Source: Motiliproteus sp047622605 (GTDB taxonomy: Bacteria > Pseudomonadota > Gammaproteobacteria > Pseudomonadales > Balneatricaceae). Taken from it: a DNA stretch of 15,273 bases. The notes under the pieces are model-generated. The model was not told the DNA's origin, did not search any database, and was given only the letters and a program-made list of their open reading frames with translations. The position numbers and the translations under genes were made by a program. The stretch's first letter is position 1. Every line of letters begins with the position of its first letter. The stretch covers positions 1 through 15,273 of the forward strand of contig JBLHND010000086.1 of assembly GCA_047622605.1 (NCBI GenBank), given 5' to 3'. Shown here piece by piece: positions 1 to 6,863 of the stretch.

Positions 1-2085
1 GATGTCGTCGGCTTGAAACTGCTGATTTAACGCGCTCATGACCCGAGTATCGGCCTGGCTATCCAGTGACGCCGTGGGTTCATCCAGCAACCAGATGCGT
101 GGACGACTCAGCAGCAGCCGTCCGAGCCCTACCATCTGCTTCTGACCGCCGGAGAGTCCCTCCCCTCCCTCGCTGATCTCGAGATTGAGCCCCTGCGGAC
201 TGCCTGCAGCGATCTGATCGATGCCCAGAGTCTCGCAGACCTGCAGCAATTGATTGTCGCTGACCGCCCCCGACAGCGTAAGATTGGTGCGCAGCGTGCC
301 CTTAAACAGATGGACGTTCTGTGGCAGATAGCCCACCGACTCGGCGACCGCATTGGGATCCATCTCCCAAAGATCGGCAGCACCCAGCCGGACACGACCG
401 CTACTGGGGCGATATAAGCCGGCCAGAGTTTTCAGCAGGGTCGATTTGCCACTGCCGATGGATCCGAGCAGCAACACTCGATCGCCGGCATTAAAGCGCA
501 GCACGGGGATATCGAGTTGTTTAATGGGCGAATTGAGGTACGAGAAACAGAGTTCTTCCAGTTCGATGCTGCGGGGTGCCTGTTCGGGTATCAGCAGATT
601 CTGGTCAGGATCACGCTCGGTATCCAACATCAACACCTGATCTACCATCTGCAGCGATTGGGCGACATTTTGCCACTGCACCAGGTGCTGAACGCTTTGG
701 GCGATGGGTGCGATCACCCGTCCTCCGAGAATGCTGCAGGCGATCAGCCCCCCCATCGTCAGATTGCCCGCTTCGATCTGCTGCACACCCACCACGATCG
801 CACTGATGTAGGCCGCGCTGGACAGCGACCCAGTGGTCACCGTGGAAAAATTGGAAATGGCTTTGTTCTGGATATTGTATTGGCCAATCGTGCGAGTGAT
901 ATCATGCCAGGATTCGCTAAAGCGCCAGGTCGCGTTGTTGGATCGAATCGACTCCATACCCTGGATGGAATCCACCAACAGTCCCTGACGCTCGTTAGCG
1001 CGCATCATCTGCTCGCGAGTCAGGCGGCGCAGACGCGCCTGGGTGCTATAGCCCAGCAGTGCCGCTATCGGTAACAGACCCAAATAGATCCATCCGACCG
1101 GCCCCCCTATCACGCTGATAAACGCGATAAACATCAACGCAAAAGGCATATCCACCAACGCGAAAATGACGCCCGACGAGAAGAACTGGCGGACCGAATC
1201 CAGTCCACCTACCTGAGCCGCCAAGGTCCCGAGCGAACGCGGGCGCAGGTCCAGACGCACCTGCATGATGTGGTCATAGACCTGCTGCGAGACGCGGTTA
1301 TTCACCGCACAGGACACGCTGTCCAGAATCCGGGCCCGAATCGTCTTAAGCATCCAGTCCAAGCTGATGACCAGACCCATGCCCGCAACCAGCGTCCACA
1401 GGGTACTGTAGGCCAGCGTCGGCACGACCCGGTCATAGACCTGCATGGCGAACAACGAGGTACCGACCGCAAGCACATTGACCAGCACGGTGGCGATCGC
1501 TATATCGCGTATCCAACGACGCGAGCGAAACAGCTCCGTTAACACCAGCCATCCGGCGCCGTGACGCTTGAAAGAAGCGGATGTTTTGGGCTGTTCGTTA
1601 GGCGTACGCAGGAACAGCACCGAGGCGTCGCCCAGGTCGTCCGGTTCAGGTTGATGGCTCACACCGGCTTCATCGCGCAGGCTGACCGTCCCATCATCAC
1701 TCTTGTCCACCAGGAACCACTGCTGCTGATGGTGCAACAGTGCAGGGAGCTTACGCTGATCGAAACGGTTCCAACGCAGTAGCGCCGCTTGCACCCCTTT
1801 AAGCTGCAGGTGGTTGAAGACACTCACCAGGCGCTGGGATAACCCGAGTTGCGGCTGTTCCTTCTCCAGCTGTTCACAGGTCGTTGTCAGCTTTCCTACT
1901 GGCACCGGCACCTTTAATTGTTTTAACAATCCATGCAGCAGGCTGATCGGCGGCAAAGGACCGGCACCCACAGGCTGCTCTGCCGCCGCAGGCGACTCGA
2001 TAGACGCCTGCTGGGTAAGATCAACAGACTCAGCAGGGATTGCGGGTGTGTTTTCTGGTGCCTTTTCCGGCATTAAAGTACTCAT
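1..2085 (-). CDS. Type I secretion ABC transporter, LapB/LssB type (partial, C-terminus beyond window)
   Basis: Inner-membrane permease/ATPase that powers one-step export of a protein through an HlyD-type adaptor and a TolC channel. 695 codons are present; only the last few tens of residues are missing. Residues about 45-160 resemble a C39 peptidase-like domain, but the place of the catalytic Cys reads PPISLLHGLL and the His region reads LPALLHHQQQWFLV, so it should not cleave leaders. Membrane segments follow from about residue 190. The ATPase domain has Walker A GSIGSGKS at 541-548, signature LSGGQ at 644-648 and Walker B WLLDEPT with D668/E669. The ATG overlaps the TGA of the TolC gene (ATGA, 2082-2085), which implies translational coupling; no strong Shine-Dalgarno is visible. 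From family knowledge, a degenerate C39 domain goes with large RTX or adhesin substrates carrying C-terminal signals. The substrate is not in the window. Confidence 0.93.
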   Translation of the reverse strand, partial: MSTLMPEKAPENTPAIPAESVDLTQQASIESPAAAEQPVGAGPLPPISLLHGLLKQLKVPVPVGKLTTTCEQLEKEQPQLGLSQRLVSVFNHLQLKGVQAALLRWNRFDQRKLPALLHHQQQWFLVDKSDDGTVSLRDEAGVSHQPEPDDLGDASVLFLRTPNEQPKTSASFKRHGAGWLVLTELFRSRRWIRDIAIATVLVNVLAVGTSLFAMQVYDRVVPTLAYSTLWTLVAGMGLVISLDWMLKTIRARILDSVSCAVNNRVSQQVYDHIMQVRLDLRPRSLGTLAAQVGGLDSVRQFFSSGVIFALVDMPFALMFIAFISVIGGPVGWIYLGLLPIAALLGYSTQARLRRLTREQMMRANERQGLLVDSIQGMESIRSNNATWRFSESWHDITRTIGQYNIQNKAISNFSTVTTGSLSSAAYISAIVVGVQQIEAGNLTMGGLIACSILGGRVIAPIAQSVQHLVQWQNVAQSLQMVDQVLMLDTERDPDQNLLIPEQAPRSIELEELCFSYLNSPIKQLDIPVLRFNAGDRVLLLGSIGSGKSTLLKTLAGLYRPSSGRVRLGAADLWEMDPNAVAESVGYLPQNVHLFKGTLRTNLTLSGAVSDNQLLQVCETLGIDQIAAGSPQGLNLEISEGGEGLSGGQKQMVGLGRLLLSRPRIWLLDEPTASLDSQADTRVMSALNQQFQADDI

Positions 2086-3416
2086 TGAGCGGCAATACCT
2101 GCAAGGTGATCCAACTCGCCGGTCAGCGCGGCGATGCGCAGCGTGACGGTTTGCCACGCATTATCGATTTGGGCTAACTGCTGACGGACCTCCGTCACTT
2201 CACGCTGAGTGTTCAACACATCCATCCAGGATTTGCGTCCCGAATCATACTGACGGACAAAGGATGCCAGGGTCTCTTCAACTGCAGTAACGGCGGCTTG
2301 CTGCGAGGTCTTCAACCGCTGTTGCAGCGCGCGGTTGAGCAGCAGCGTGTCCAATTGGCTGCGTATCTCATTACGGGTTGAGTCAAGGTCAAAGACCGCC
2401 GCCTCATAGCGTAGCTCTACGCTCCTGGAGCGTCCGCGAGTGGCGAAACCCAGGCCCTCGGTACTCGCCTCAAACACCAGCCCCACGCGGGTACGGTCGA
2501 CACCACTGCTCTTGTCTAGGACATCCTGATCGATTTGAAAATAGAGTGTCGGGGCATCTGCCAAACGGGCATTTTCAACCAGCCAGCGCGCCACTTCTAC
2601 CTGAGCGCGCTTGACCAACAGGTCCGCGTTCCTGGTCATCGTCAGGCGCAGAGCCTCACCATCAGCCGGCACGCGCAGCTGCTCAGCCTCCAATACCGGC
2701 TCGACGCTTACCGCTATCTGCGTCAGCCGCCGCAGCTCGGTAAAGGCTGCGTCCCGCTCGCCCTGCAAACGATAGAGATCCCCCTGTGCTCGAATCAACC
2801 TCGAACTGGCCAGACTTACATCGGCCTCCGACGCTAACTGTCCTTTCTGACGGGTTTCGATGCGCTCATGCAGCAGTTGATGTTCCTCCACATTGAGTTC
2901 GGCGATCACCAGACGACTGGTCAGGCTCTGTACTGCGGCATAAGCAACCGCAGCCTGCTCGATCAGCTGACGCTGAACCTGCAGCAGCAGGGTCTCCTCT
3001 GCGACACTCTCTGCCTGGGCCTGATCGATGGCCGTATCGATGCGACCGAAGGCCCAGAGTGGCTGACGCAGCCGCAGCGCAGCGGTGTTAGCCCCCGTTT
3101 CCAGCGTCTGTAGCTGGCCGTTCAGACTCGGATAACGCCCCGCCTTGGCACTGTCGAGCAGACTATCCTGGGCACTCATCTCCGCCTGCTTACCCTTCAC
3201 GGCGGGGTGATAGCGCATCGTGGCCTGAAGCGTAACAGTCAGCCCCTTGCCCTTGATCGCGGCGGACGTATCCGTCAGGCTGCTTGCCGCGGGTTGCGCC
3301 GCCAGACAAACAGTGCCGACTAAAGACAGCGCAACGAATCTCAACGACCTCGTTATTAACAATAAACCGCGTTGAGTGCGATGCACTTCAGTCCGGTTAC
3401 TCCATTGTTTATGCAT
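2082..3416 (-). CDS. TolC-family outer-membrane channel of type I secretion
   Basis: Outer-membrane efflux protein forming the exit duct of the type I system. It has 444 residues, the usual TolC size. A basic N-terminus leads into a hydrophobic stretch (FVALSLVGTVCLAAQPAA), consistent with a signal peptide preceded by a rather long n-region. The first repeat contains LRQPLWAFGRIDTAIDQA, and the second the family hallmark QYDSGRKSWMDVLNTQRE near residues 387-406; much of the rest is helical and rich in Gln, Ala and Leu, as expected for the periplasmic coiled-coil barrel. The start has a good Shine-Dalgarno (GGAGA on the minus strand, 3423-3427). It lies 30 bp after the sulfotransferase gene and overlaps the ABC gene by 4 bp, so the three are very likely one transcript. 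It resembles the LapE/AggA type more than a general drug-efflux TolC, judging by context. Confidence 0.92.
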   Translation of the reverse strand: MHKQWSNRTEVHRTQRGLLLITRSLRFVALSLVGTVCLAAQPAASSLTDTSAAIKGKGLTVTLQATMRYHPAVKGKQAEMSAQDSLLDSAKAGRYPSLNGQLQTLETGANTAALRLRQPLWAFGRIDTAIDQAQAESVAEETLLLQVQRQLIEQAAVAYAAVQSLTSRLVIAELNVEEHQLLHERIETRQKGQLASEADVSLASSRLIRAQGDLYRLQGERDAAFTELRRLTQIAVSVEPVLEAEQLRVPADGEALRLTMTRNADLLVKRAQVEVARWLVENARLADAPTLYFQIDQDVLDKSSGVDRTRVGLVFEASTEGLGFATRGRSRSVELRYEAAVFDLDSTRNEIRSQLDTLLLNRALQQRLKTSQQAAVTAVEETLASFVRQYDSGRKSWMDVLNTQREVTEVRQQLAQIDNAWQTVTLRIAALTGELDHLAGIAAQ

Positions 3417-3446
3417 GGTCAGTCTCCAATTAAATCAATCAAATGT

Positions 3447-6236
3447 TTATGCTGGGTCATTTTCCAGCAAACCCGTGCCGGCTGCCCAGGTCTGATCTGA
3501 CGCAGAATCTGCCAAAAGCGGATCACCCTCAAAGGGATCCGCTTGCGCGTCGGTTTCCACGTTTGCGGGTTCCTGGCCACGAGCCGCTAGTTTCTCGATT
3601 AAGGCCTCGGCTTTATCGGTATCCCCGGTCACCCCATACGCCTGGATCAGGTTGTCACGCCACTCTTGTTGCCAGGGGCATTGCTGATGGGCTTTTTCCA
3701 ACAACTCGACGGCATCAGCTACCCGATTCTTGCGGCAATAGATTAGCCCCAGCATGTAGGTGCAGGCGGCATGCTCGGGATTGTGATGCAGCATTTTTTT
3801 AAAACTGCGCTCGGCACTATCCAGATCGTCAGCACGGAACGACGCCACTCCGTCGGTCAGAAATCCCGCTTCGGGCAGCGTTACCATGTCGGTGATCGGA
3901 TCAGGGTGAATCTTGGCATTAGTACCCTGCGTCAGGGGGGCCAGATGGCCTTGATAGCGCCGCCATTTAGCCTTGGAGGTCTTATACACCGGTTGGCGAA
4001 CCTGCCACACACTGGCGGTTTTTACCGGCCGCTCCAATTCATTAAAGCTGAGGACGCGAGGTTCCCAGTCCACACCTATATAGTCAAGCATCCGCCGTGC
4101 CGAACCCTCAAGATCCTCCACCACATCCTCGTAGTTGACTTCCAGGATCTCGCCGGGAAACAGCTGATCCCAATGGTGCATCATCAGGTTGTGATCGGCC
4201 AGTTGCTCGCCGATCCAGCCCAGATCGTAGGCAAACCCCATGCCACCGTGCTTGGCTTGATAGTCCGTAAAGTAATTGGAGATGGCGATATCGCGCGGGT
4301 CGCGGCGCACCGAGATAATCCGGGCATTAGGAAACAGAAACTTGATAAAACCGACATTTTCAAAGTTATGCGGCAGTTTATCGACCACATGACGGACGCC
4401 GGGGTTATCAGATTCTGCCAATTCACGCAGCTCATCCAGAATCCCGTTGGCGATCCCTGTCGTCACCTGAGGGTTGAGGTCATCGATGCAGTCGGGGTAG
4501 TGACGTCCTGAGCCGGTATGCCGCTCCCAGCGGTTGAGACCGGCAATGCGACTGGGAATCACCCCCAGCTCGCCCGCGCCAAAGATCTGGCTGTGGCCTG
4601 CCAGAATCTGCTCCACCAGGGTGGTGCCGGAGCGCGGCATGCCCAGCACAAAGACAGGCAGACTGGAATCCACGCCACACTCACGGCGATGTTCAAAGAG
4701 CGCCTGGCTAAATGCATGGCGGGTACGGGCACACTGGTTGCGATGCATCTTCGGATCGTAACCGAGGCGTTTTTTACTGGCATTGTTGGCCTCCACCGCC
4801 AGCGCAAAGGCCTTGTCGTGATCTTTGCGTTTCTCCCAGGCGGCCGCCAGTTGCAACAGCAGACCAGAGCGGACGGAGCCTTCCAGACTGGGCTGGCGTG
4901 CGACCCGTTCGATCTTCTCCAGGGTGAGGTCGTCTTCGGGAAAGCGTCGGGCATTGATCAACGATGAATAACCCTTGGCGGGGTCGATCTGTTTAATGCT
5001 CTCGAACAGCACTATAGCCTCATCGATCCGACCGCGTTGCATCTGCTGTTGCCCCAACCCCTGCAGGGCGGGTACAAAATGGGGAGCTTCTTCGAGCACT
5101 GCTCGAAACTGAGCCTCTGCGACGTCGAAGTTCTGGGCCTGACTTTCGACCTGCGCCTGAGCATTTTTCGCCTGTAGACTCAGGTGACGAATCATCGGCG
5201 CCGAAAGGCCCTCGGATACCTGCAGGGCCGCTACCAGCTCAACGGCCTTATCGGCGGCCTTAGCGGCCTGCTCGTCCAGCTGCTGCAAACAGGCCGTGGA
5301 GAGCCGCACCCAGAGGCCTATCAATCTGCCCTGCTGAGGCTCATCCAGGGCGCTGGCTAAGCGAATCGAACGCCGGATAAGTTGCACCGCCTGCATCGTA
5401 CGTCCCTGCAGCTGCGCCAGCTCGGCCAGCTGCGAGATCAAGTCCAGGTTTTGGGGGTAGTGGGTTAAACCCTTACGCAGCGCCTCTTCCGACTCGGCAT
5501 GGCGCTCCTGGCCAGCCAGCAGGGTCGAGTAGCCCAGCACCAGGACACACCACTGATCCTCCGGTAGCCCGTCACGGCGCTCATCCAGCCACTGCTCCGC
5601 TTGCGCCAGCGCCTCGCAGGCGACCCAGATCTCCAACTGCAGCCCACGCAACTGAGCGGTAAATTCGTTGACGACCCCCTCGGGCAGATCGGCCAGGGTC
5701 GCTTCGAAACGACTGATCGCGATATCTAATGCCTGCTGCGCGGCGGGATGATCTGCGGCCACCAGCTGCAGCCGCGCCACGGCCATCCACACCGGCAATC
5801 GATGCGGGGCCAAGGCTGCAGAACGCTGGTATAGAGAACAGGCGTCCACCGGCTGCCCCTGCTGTAGCCGACACCAGGCTAACCGAGCCAATGCCAGGGC
5901 GTGTTCCGCCTGAACCTTCAGCACCGCCAGCAACAGGGTTACCGCCTCATCAATACGCCCAAGCAGGCAATAGACGGCCGCCAGATCGACGCGGGCATCC
6001 TGATCCAGTTCAGAGATCCTGGCCTGAGCCTCAGCGACCCGTCCATGGGCCTCGTCCCGCTCACCCAGATGCGCATGAGCCAGGGCCAATAATGGCAAAG
6101 CCTGCGGATCACCCGACTCCAAATGATACTGCCGTGCTTCGGTCTGCAGGGAACCAAACTGTTGCTGGTCGACCAGTTGACGCAGTACGCTGAGGTAGCG
6201 CAAATTCAACAGTACGCCTAATGCTTTGTTGCTCAT
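3447..6236 (-). CDS. TPR-containing sulfotransferase, first gene of the secretion operon
   Basis: Large (929 residues) protein predicted to transfer sulfate from PAPS to an unknown acceptor. Residues 1 to about 500 are tetratricopeptide-like helical repeats. The sulfotransferase domain follows: the 5'-phosphosulfate loop LGMPRSGTTLVEQIL spans about 531-545 (R535, T538, T539), then GAGEL, whose Glu could be the catalytic base by analogy with tyrosylprotein sulfotransferases. The 3'-phosphate motif VRRDPRDIAISNYF is at about 643-656 (R645, S653). About residues 793-885 return to TPR-like repeats, followed by an acidic, low-complexity tail ending LLENDPA. No signal peptide or membrane segment is seen, so it should be cytoplasmic. 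The start ATG has only a weak Shine-Dalgarno (GGGTA) upstream. It sits 30 bp before the TolC gene, so modification of the secreted substrate is the leading inference; sulfation of a glycan or lipid is an alternative. Confidence 0.88.
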   Translation of the reverse strand: MSNKALGVLLNLRYLSVLRQLVDQQQFGSLQTEARQYHLESGDPQALPLLALAHAHLGERDEAHGRVAEAQARISELDQDARVDLAAVYCLLGRIDEAVTLLLAVLKVQAEHALALARLAWCRLQQGQPVDACSLYQRSAALAPHRLPVWMAVARLQLVAADHPAAQQALDIAISRFEATLADLPEGVVNEFTAQLRGLQLEIWVACEALAQAEQWLDERRDGLPEDQWCVLVLGYSTLLAGQERHAESEEALRKGLTHYPQNLDLISQLAELAQLQGRTMQAVQLIRRSIRLASALDEPQQGRLIGLWVRLSTACLQQLDEQAAKAADKAVELVAALQVSEGLSAPMIRHLSLQAKNAQAQVESQAQNFDVAEAQFRAVLEEAPHFVPALQGLGQQQMQRGRIDEAIVLFESIKQIDPAKGYSSLINARRFPEDDLTLEKIERVARQPSLEGSVRSGLLLQLAAAWEKRKDHDKAFALAVEANNASKKRLGYDPKMHRNQCARTRHAFSQALFEHRRECGVDSSLPVFVLGMPRSGTTLVEQILAGHSQIFGAGELGVIPSRIAGLNRWERHTGSGRHYPDCIDDLNPQVTTGIANGILDELRELAESDNPGVRHVVDKLPHNFENVGFIKFLFPNARIISVRRDPRDIAISNYFTDYQAKHGGMGFAYDLGWIGEQLADHNLMMHHWDQLFPGEILEVNYEDVVEDLEGSARRMLDYIGVDWEPRVLSFNELERPVKTASVWQVRQPVYKTSKAKWRRYQGHLAPLTQGTNAKIHPDPITDMVTLPEAGFLTDGVASFRADDLDSAERSFKKMLHHNPEHAACTYMLGLIYCRKNRVADAVELLEKAHQQCPWQQEWRDNLIQAYGVTGDTDKAEALIEKLAARGQEPANVETDAQADPFEGDPLLADSASDQTWAAGTGLLENDPA

Positions 6237-6423
6237 GGATGCTACCCAGTACTATTAATTTTTTTTACTAGGCAATCAAGCCTACAAGAGCCTTCTTACA
6301 CGAGTCCAACGCGCCCTCATAACAGGTTCGCAACTTGCACCACTAAGGGTGCAGATCGCCGAACTCTTGGCCGAAATGACCGAGAGCTGTTGGCCCAGAG
6401 TGATCAGAAATAGCGAATAGAAA

Positions 6424-6446
6424 CGGCAATATAAGCGGCAATATAA
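6424..6446. repeat. Two tandem copies of CGGCAATATAA, 12-bp period
   Basis: CGGCAATATAA occurs at 6424-6434 and again at 6436-6446, separated by one base. On the minus strand this reads TTATATTGCCG twice. The copies lie about 190 bp upstream of the sulfotransferase start. Head-to-tail half-sites spaced near one helical turn are typical for response-regulator binding, but the regulator is unknown and chance duplication is possible. Confidence 0.5.
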
Positions 6447-6499
6447 ACTGCAAATCCATTTATAACGTTGCGTACTCAGGAAACACCTCTGAGCGCTAC

Positions 6500-6516
6500 A
6501 TTCTTCATATAAGAAT
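6500..6516. promoter_or_regulatory. Inverted repeat ATTCTT-N5-AAGAAT, possible operator
   Basis: A perfect 6+6 bp inverted repeat with a 5-bp centre (CATAT). It lies just downstream of the candidate minus-strand -10 box at 6526-6531, around the predicted transcription start, where repressor operators often sit. No regulator gene is in the window, so the role is inferred from position only. Confidence 0.3.
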
Positions 6517-6525
6517 ATCTGCATT

Positions 6526-6554
6526 TATCTATTTGATGCATATATATTCATCAA
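6526..6554 (-). promoter_or_regulatory. Candidate sigma70 promoter for the sulfotransferase/type I operon
   Basis: On the minus strand, TTGATG (6554-6549) and TAGATA (6531-6526) are separated by 17 bp. The -35 matches the consensus in 4 of 6 positions; the -10 is weak at 3 of 6. Use of this site would give a leader of roughly 280 nt before the start codon at 6236. Other AT-rich hexamers closer to the gene (TATATT within the repeats near 6430) are alternatives. Confidence 0.3.
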
Positions 6555-6670
6555 CAGCCTATCCGATTAAGCACGTGCCGTCACGGAATTAGTGCAGCCT
6601 AAGCGTTGTAAAACACCGCTGAGATTCAGCCCATAAATACATCACTCGATTGAGCAAAGGAAGTGGACCA

Positions 6671-6748
6671 ATGGCGCAAAGCGATACGGTAATTAAGCCA
6701 CCCTCTTATCAAAACCCAACCACTTTACCTCCAAGGGGATCCCTATAG
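6671..6748 (+). CDS. Possible 25-residue peptide gene (doubtful)
   Basis: ATG at 6671 opens a 25-codon frame ending in TAG at 6746-6748. The purine-rich AAAGGAAG (6656-6663) sits at a normal Shine-Dalgarno distance, which is why it is listed. The peptide starts MAQSDTVIKPPSYQ and ends in a proline-rich NPTTLPPRGSL; it has one Tyr, no Cys, no hydrophobic stretch and no double-Gly leader. It is divergent from the sulfotransferase gene and upstream of gloB. A frame of this length is easily found by chance, no family was recognised and no promoter was identified. It could be a leader peptide or nothing. Confidence 0.2.
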   Translation: MAQSDTVIKPPSYQNPTTLPPRGSL

Positions 6749-6751
6749 GGA
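6740..6751. repeat. 12-bp perfect palindrome TCCCTATAGGGA
   Basis: The sequence is its own reverse complement over 12 bases. It lies 113 bp upstream of gloB and overlaps the stop codon of the doubtful 25-codon frame. It might be a binding site for a dimeric regulator; there is no other support. Confidence 0.3.
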
Positions 6752-6803
6752 GAAGGAAGAGTCAACGCCCAGTGCCTATCAATAGCTAAATCGTACCTAG
6801 CCT

Positions 6804-6831
6804 TTTACTTTGCCCAAAAAACGCGTAATTT
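6804..6831 (+). promoter_or_regulatory. Weak candidate promoter for gloB
   Basis: TTTACT (6804-6809) and TAATTT (6826-6831) are 16 bp apart and would start transcription near 6838, leaving a short leader that includes the AGAGGT ribosome site at 6854-6859. Both boxes are poor (4 of 6 and 3 of 6). TATAAC at 6841-6846 is a better hexamer, but it would start transcription inside the ribosome site. Confidence 0.22.
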
Positions 6832-6863
6832 CGAGCGGCTTATAACGTTCTTTAGAGGTCTGT

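Larger units (their letters stand above)
6237..6863. other. Divergent intergenic region, AT-rich
   Basis: 627 bp separate the start of the sulfotransferase operon from gloB. It is visibly richer in A and T than the flanking genes, most strongly at 6410-6560. It holds candidate promoters on both strands, a 12-bp-period direct repeat (6424-6446), an inverted repeat ATTCTT-N5-AAGAAT (6500-6516), small stem-loops (TGCACC/GGTGCA at 6336-6353; AGCGTTGT/ACACCGCT at 6602-6620 with one mismatch), a 12-bp palindrome (6740-6751) and a 25-codon frame at 6671. No tRNA or recognisable RNA family and no intrinsic terminator was seen. Confidence 0.7.

Noticed and set aside
3771..4511. 246-residue open frame antisense to the sulfotransferase gene
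   Set aside because: It lies opposite the conserved PAPS-binding domain coding sequence and has no recognisable domain or ribosome site; treated as a shadow.
6259..6284. TAGGC-N6-GCCTA stem-loop next to a run of eight T
   Set aside because: On the plus strand the T-run precedes the stem, and on the minus strand the stem is followed by A residues, so neither orientation makes an intrinsic terminator.
6336..6353. TGCACC/GGTGCA stem-loop in the divergent spacer
   Set aside because: Short stem, no T-tract and no match to a riboswitch or attenuator known to me; noted only as part of the spacer.
6282..6524. 80-residue Cys- and Tyr-rich reading frame on the minus strand, directly upstream of the sulfotransferase gene
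   Set aside because: No Shine-Dalgarno before its ATG, and the Tyr/Cys run (LYCRLYCRFY) comes from the 12-bp tandem repeat and AT-rich DNA rather than from a protein-like composition. It resembles no family I know. It would regain interest only if conserved next to orthologous operons.
6740..6754. CTATAGGGAGA identical to the core of the T7 phi10 promoter, next to a GGATCC site
   Set aside because: The upstream half of the T7 promoter (TAATACGACTCA) is absent; the match is explained by the local palindrome TCCCTATAGGGA. No sign of vector sequence around it.
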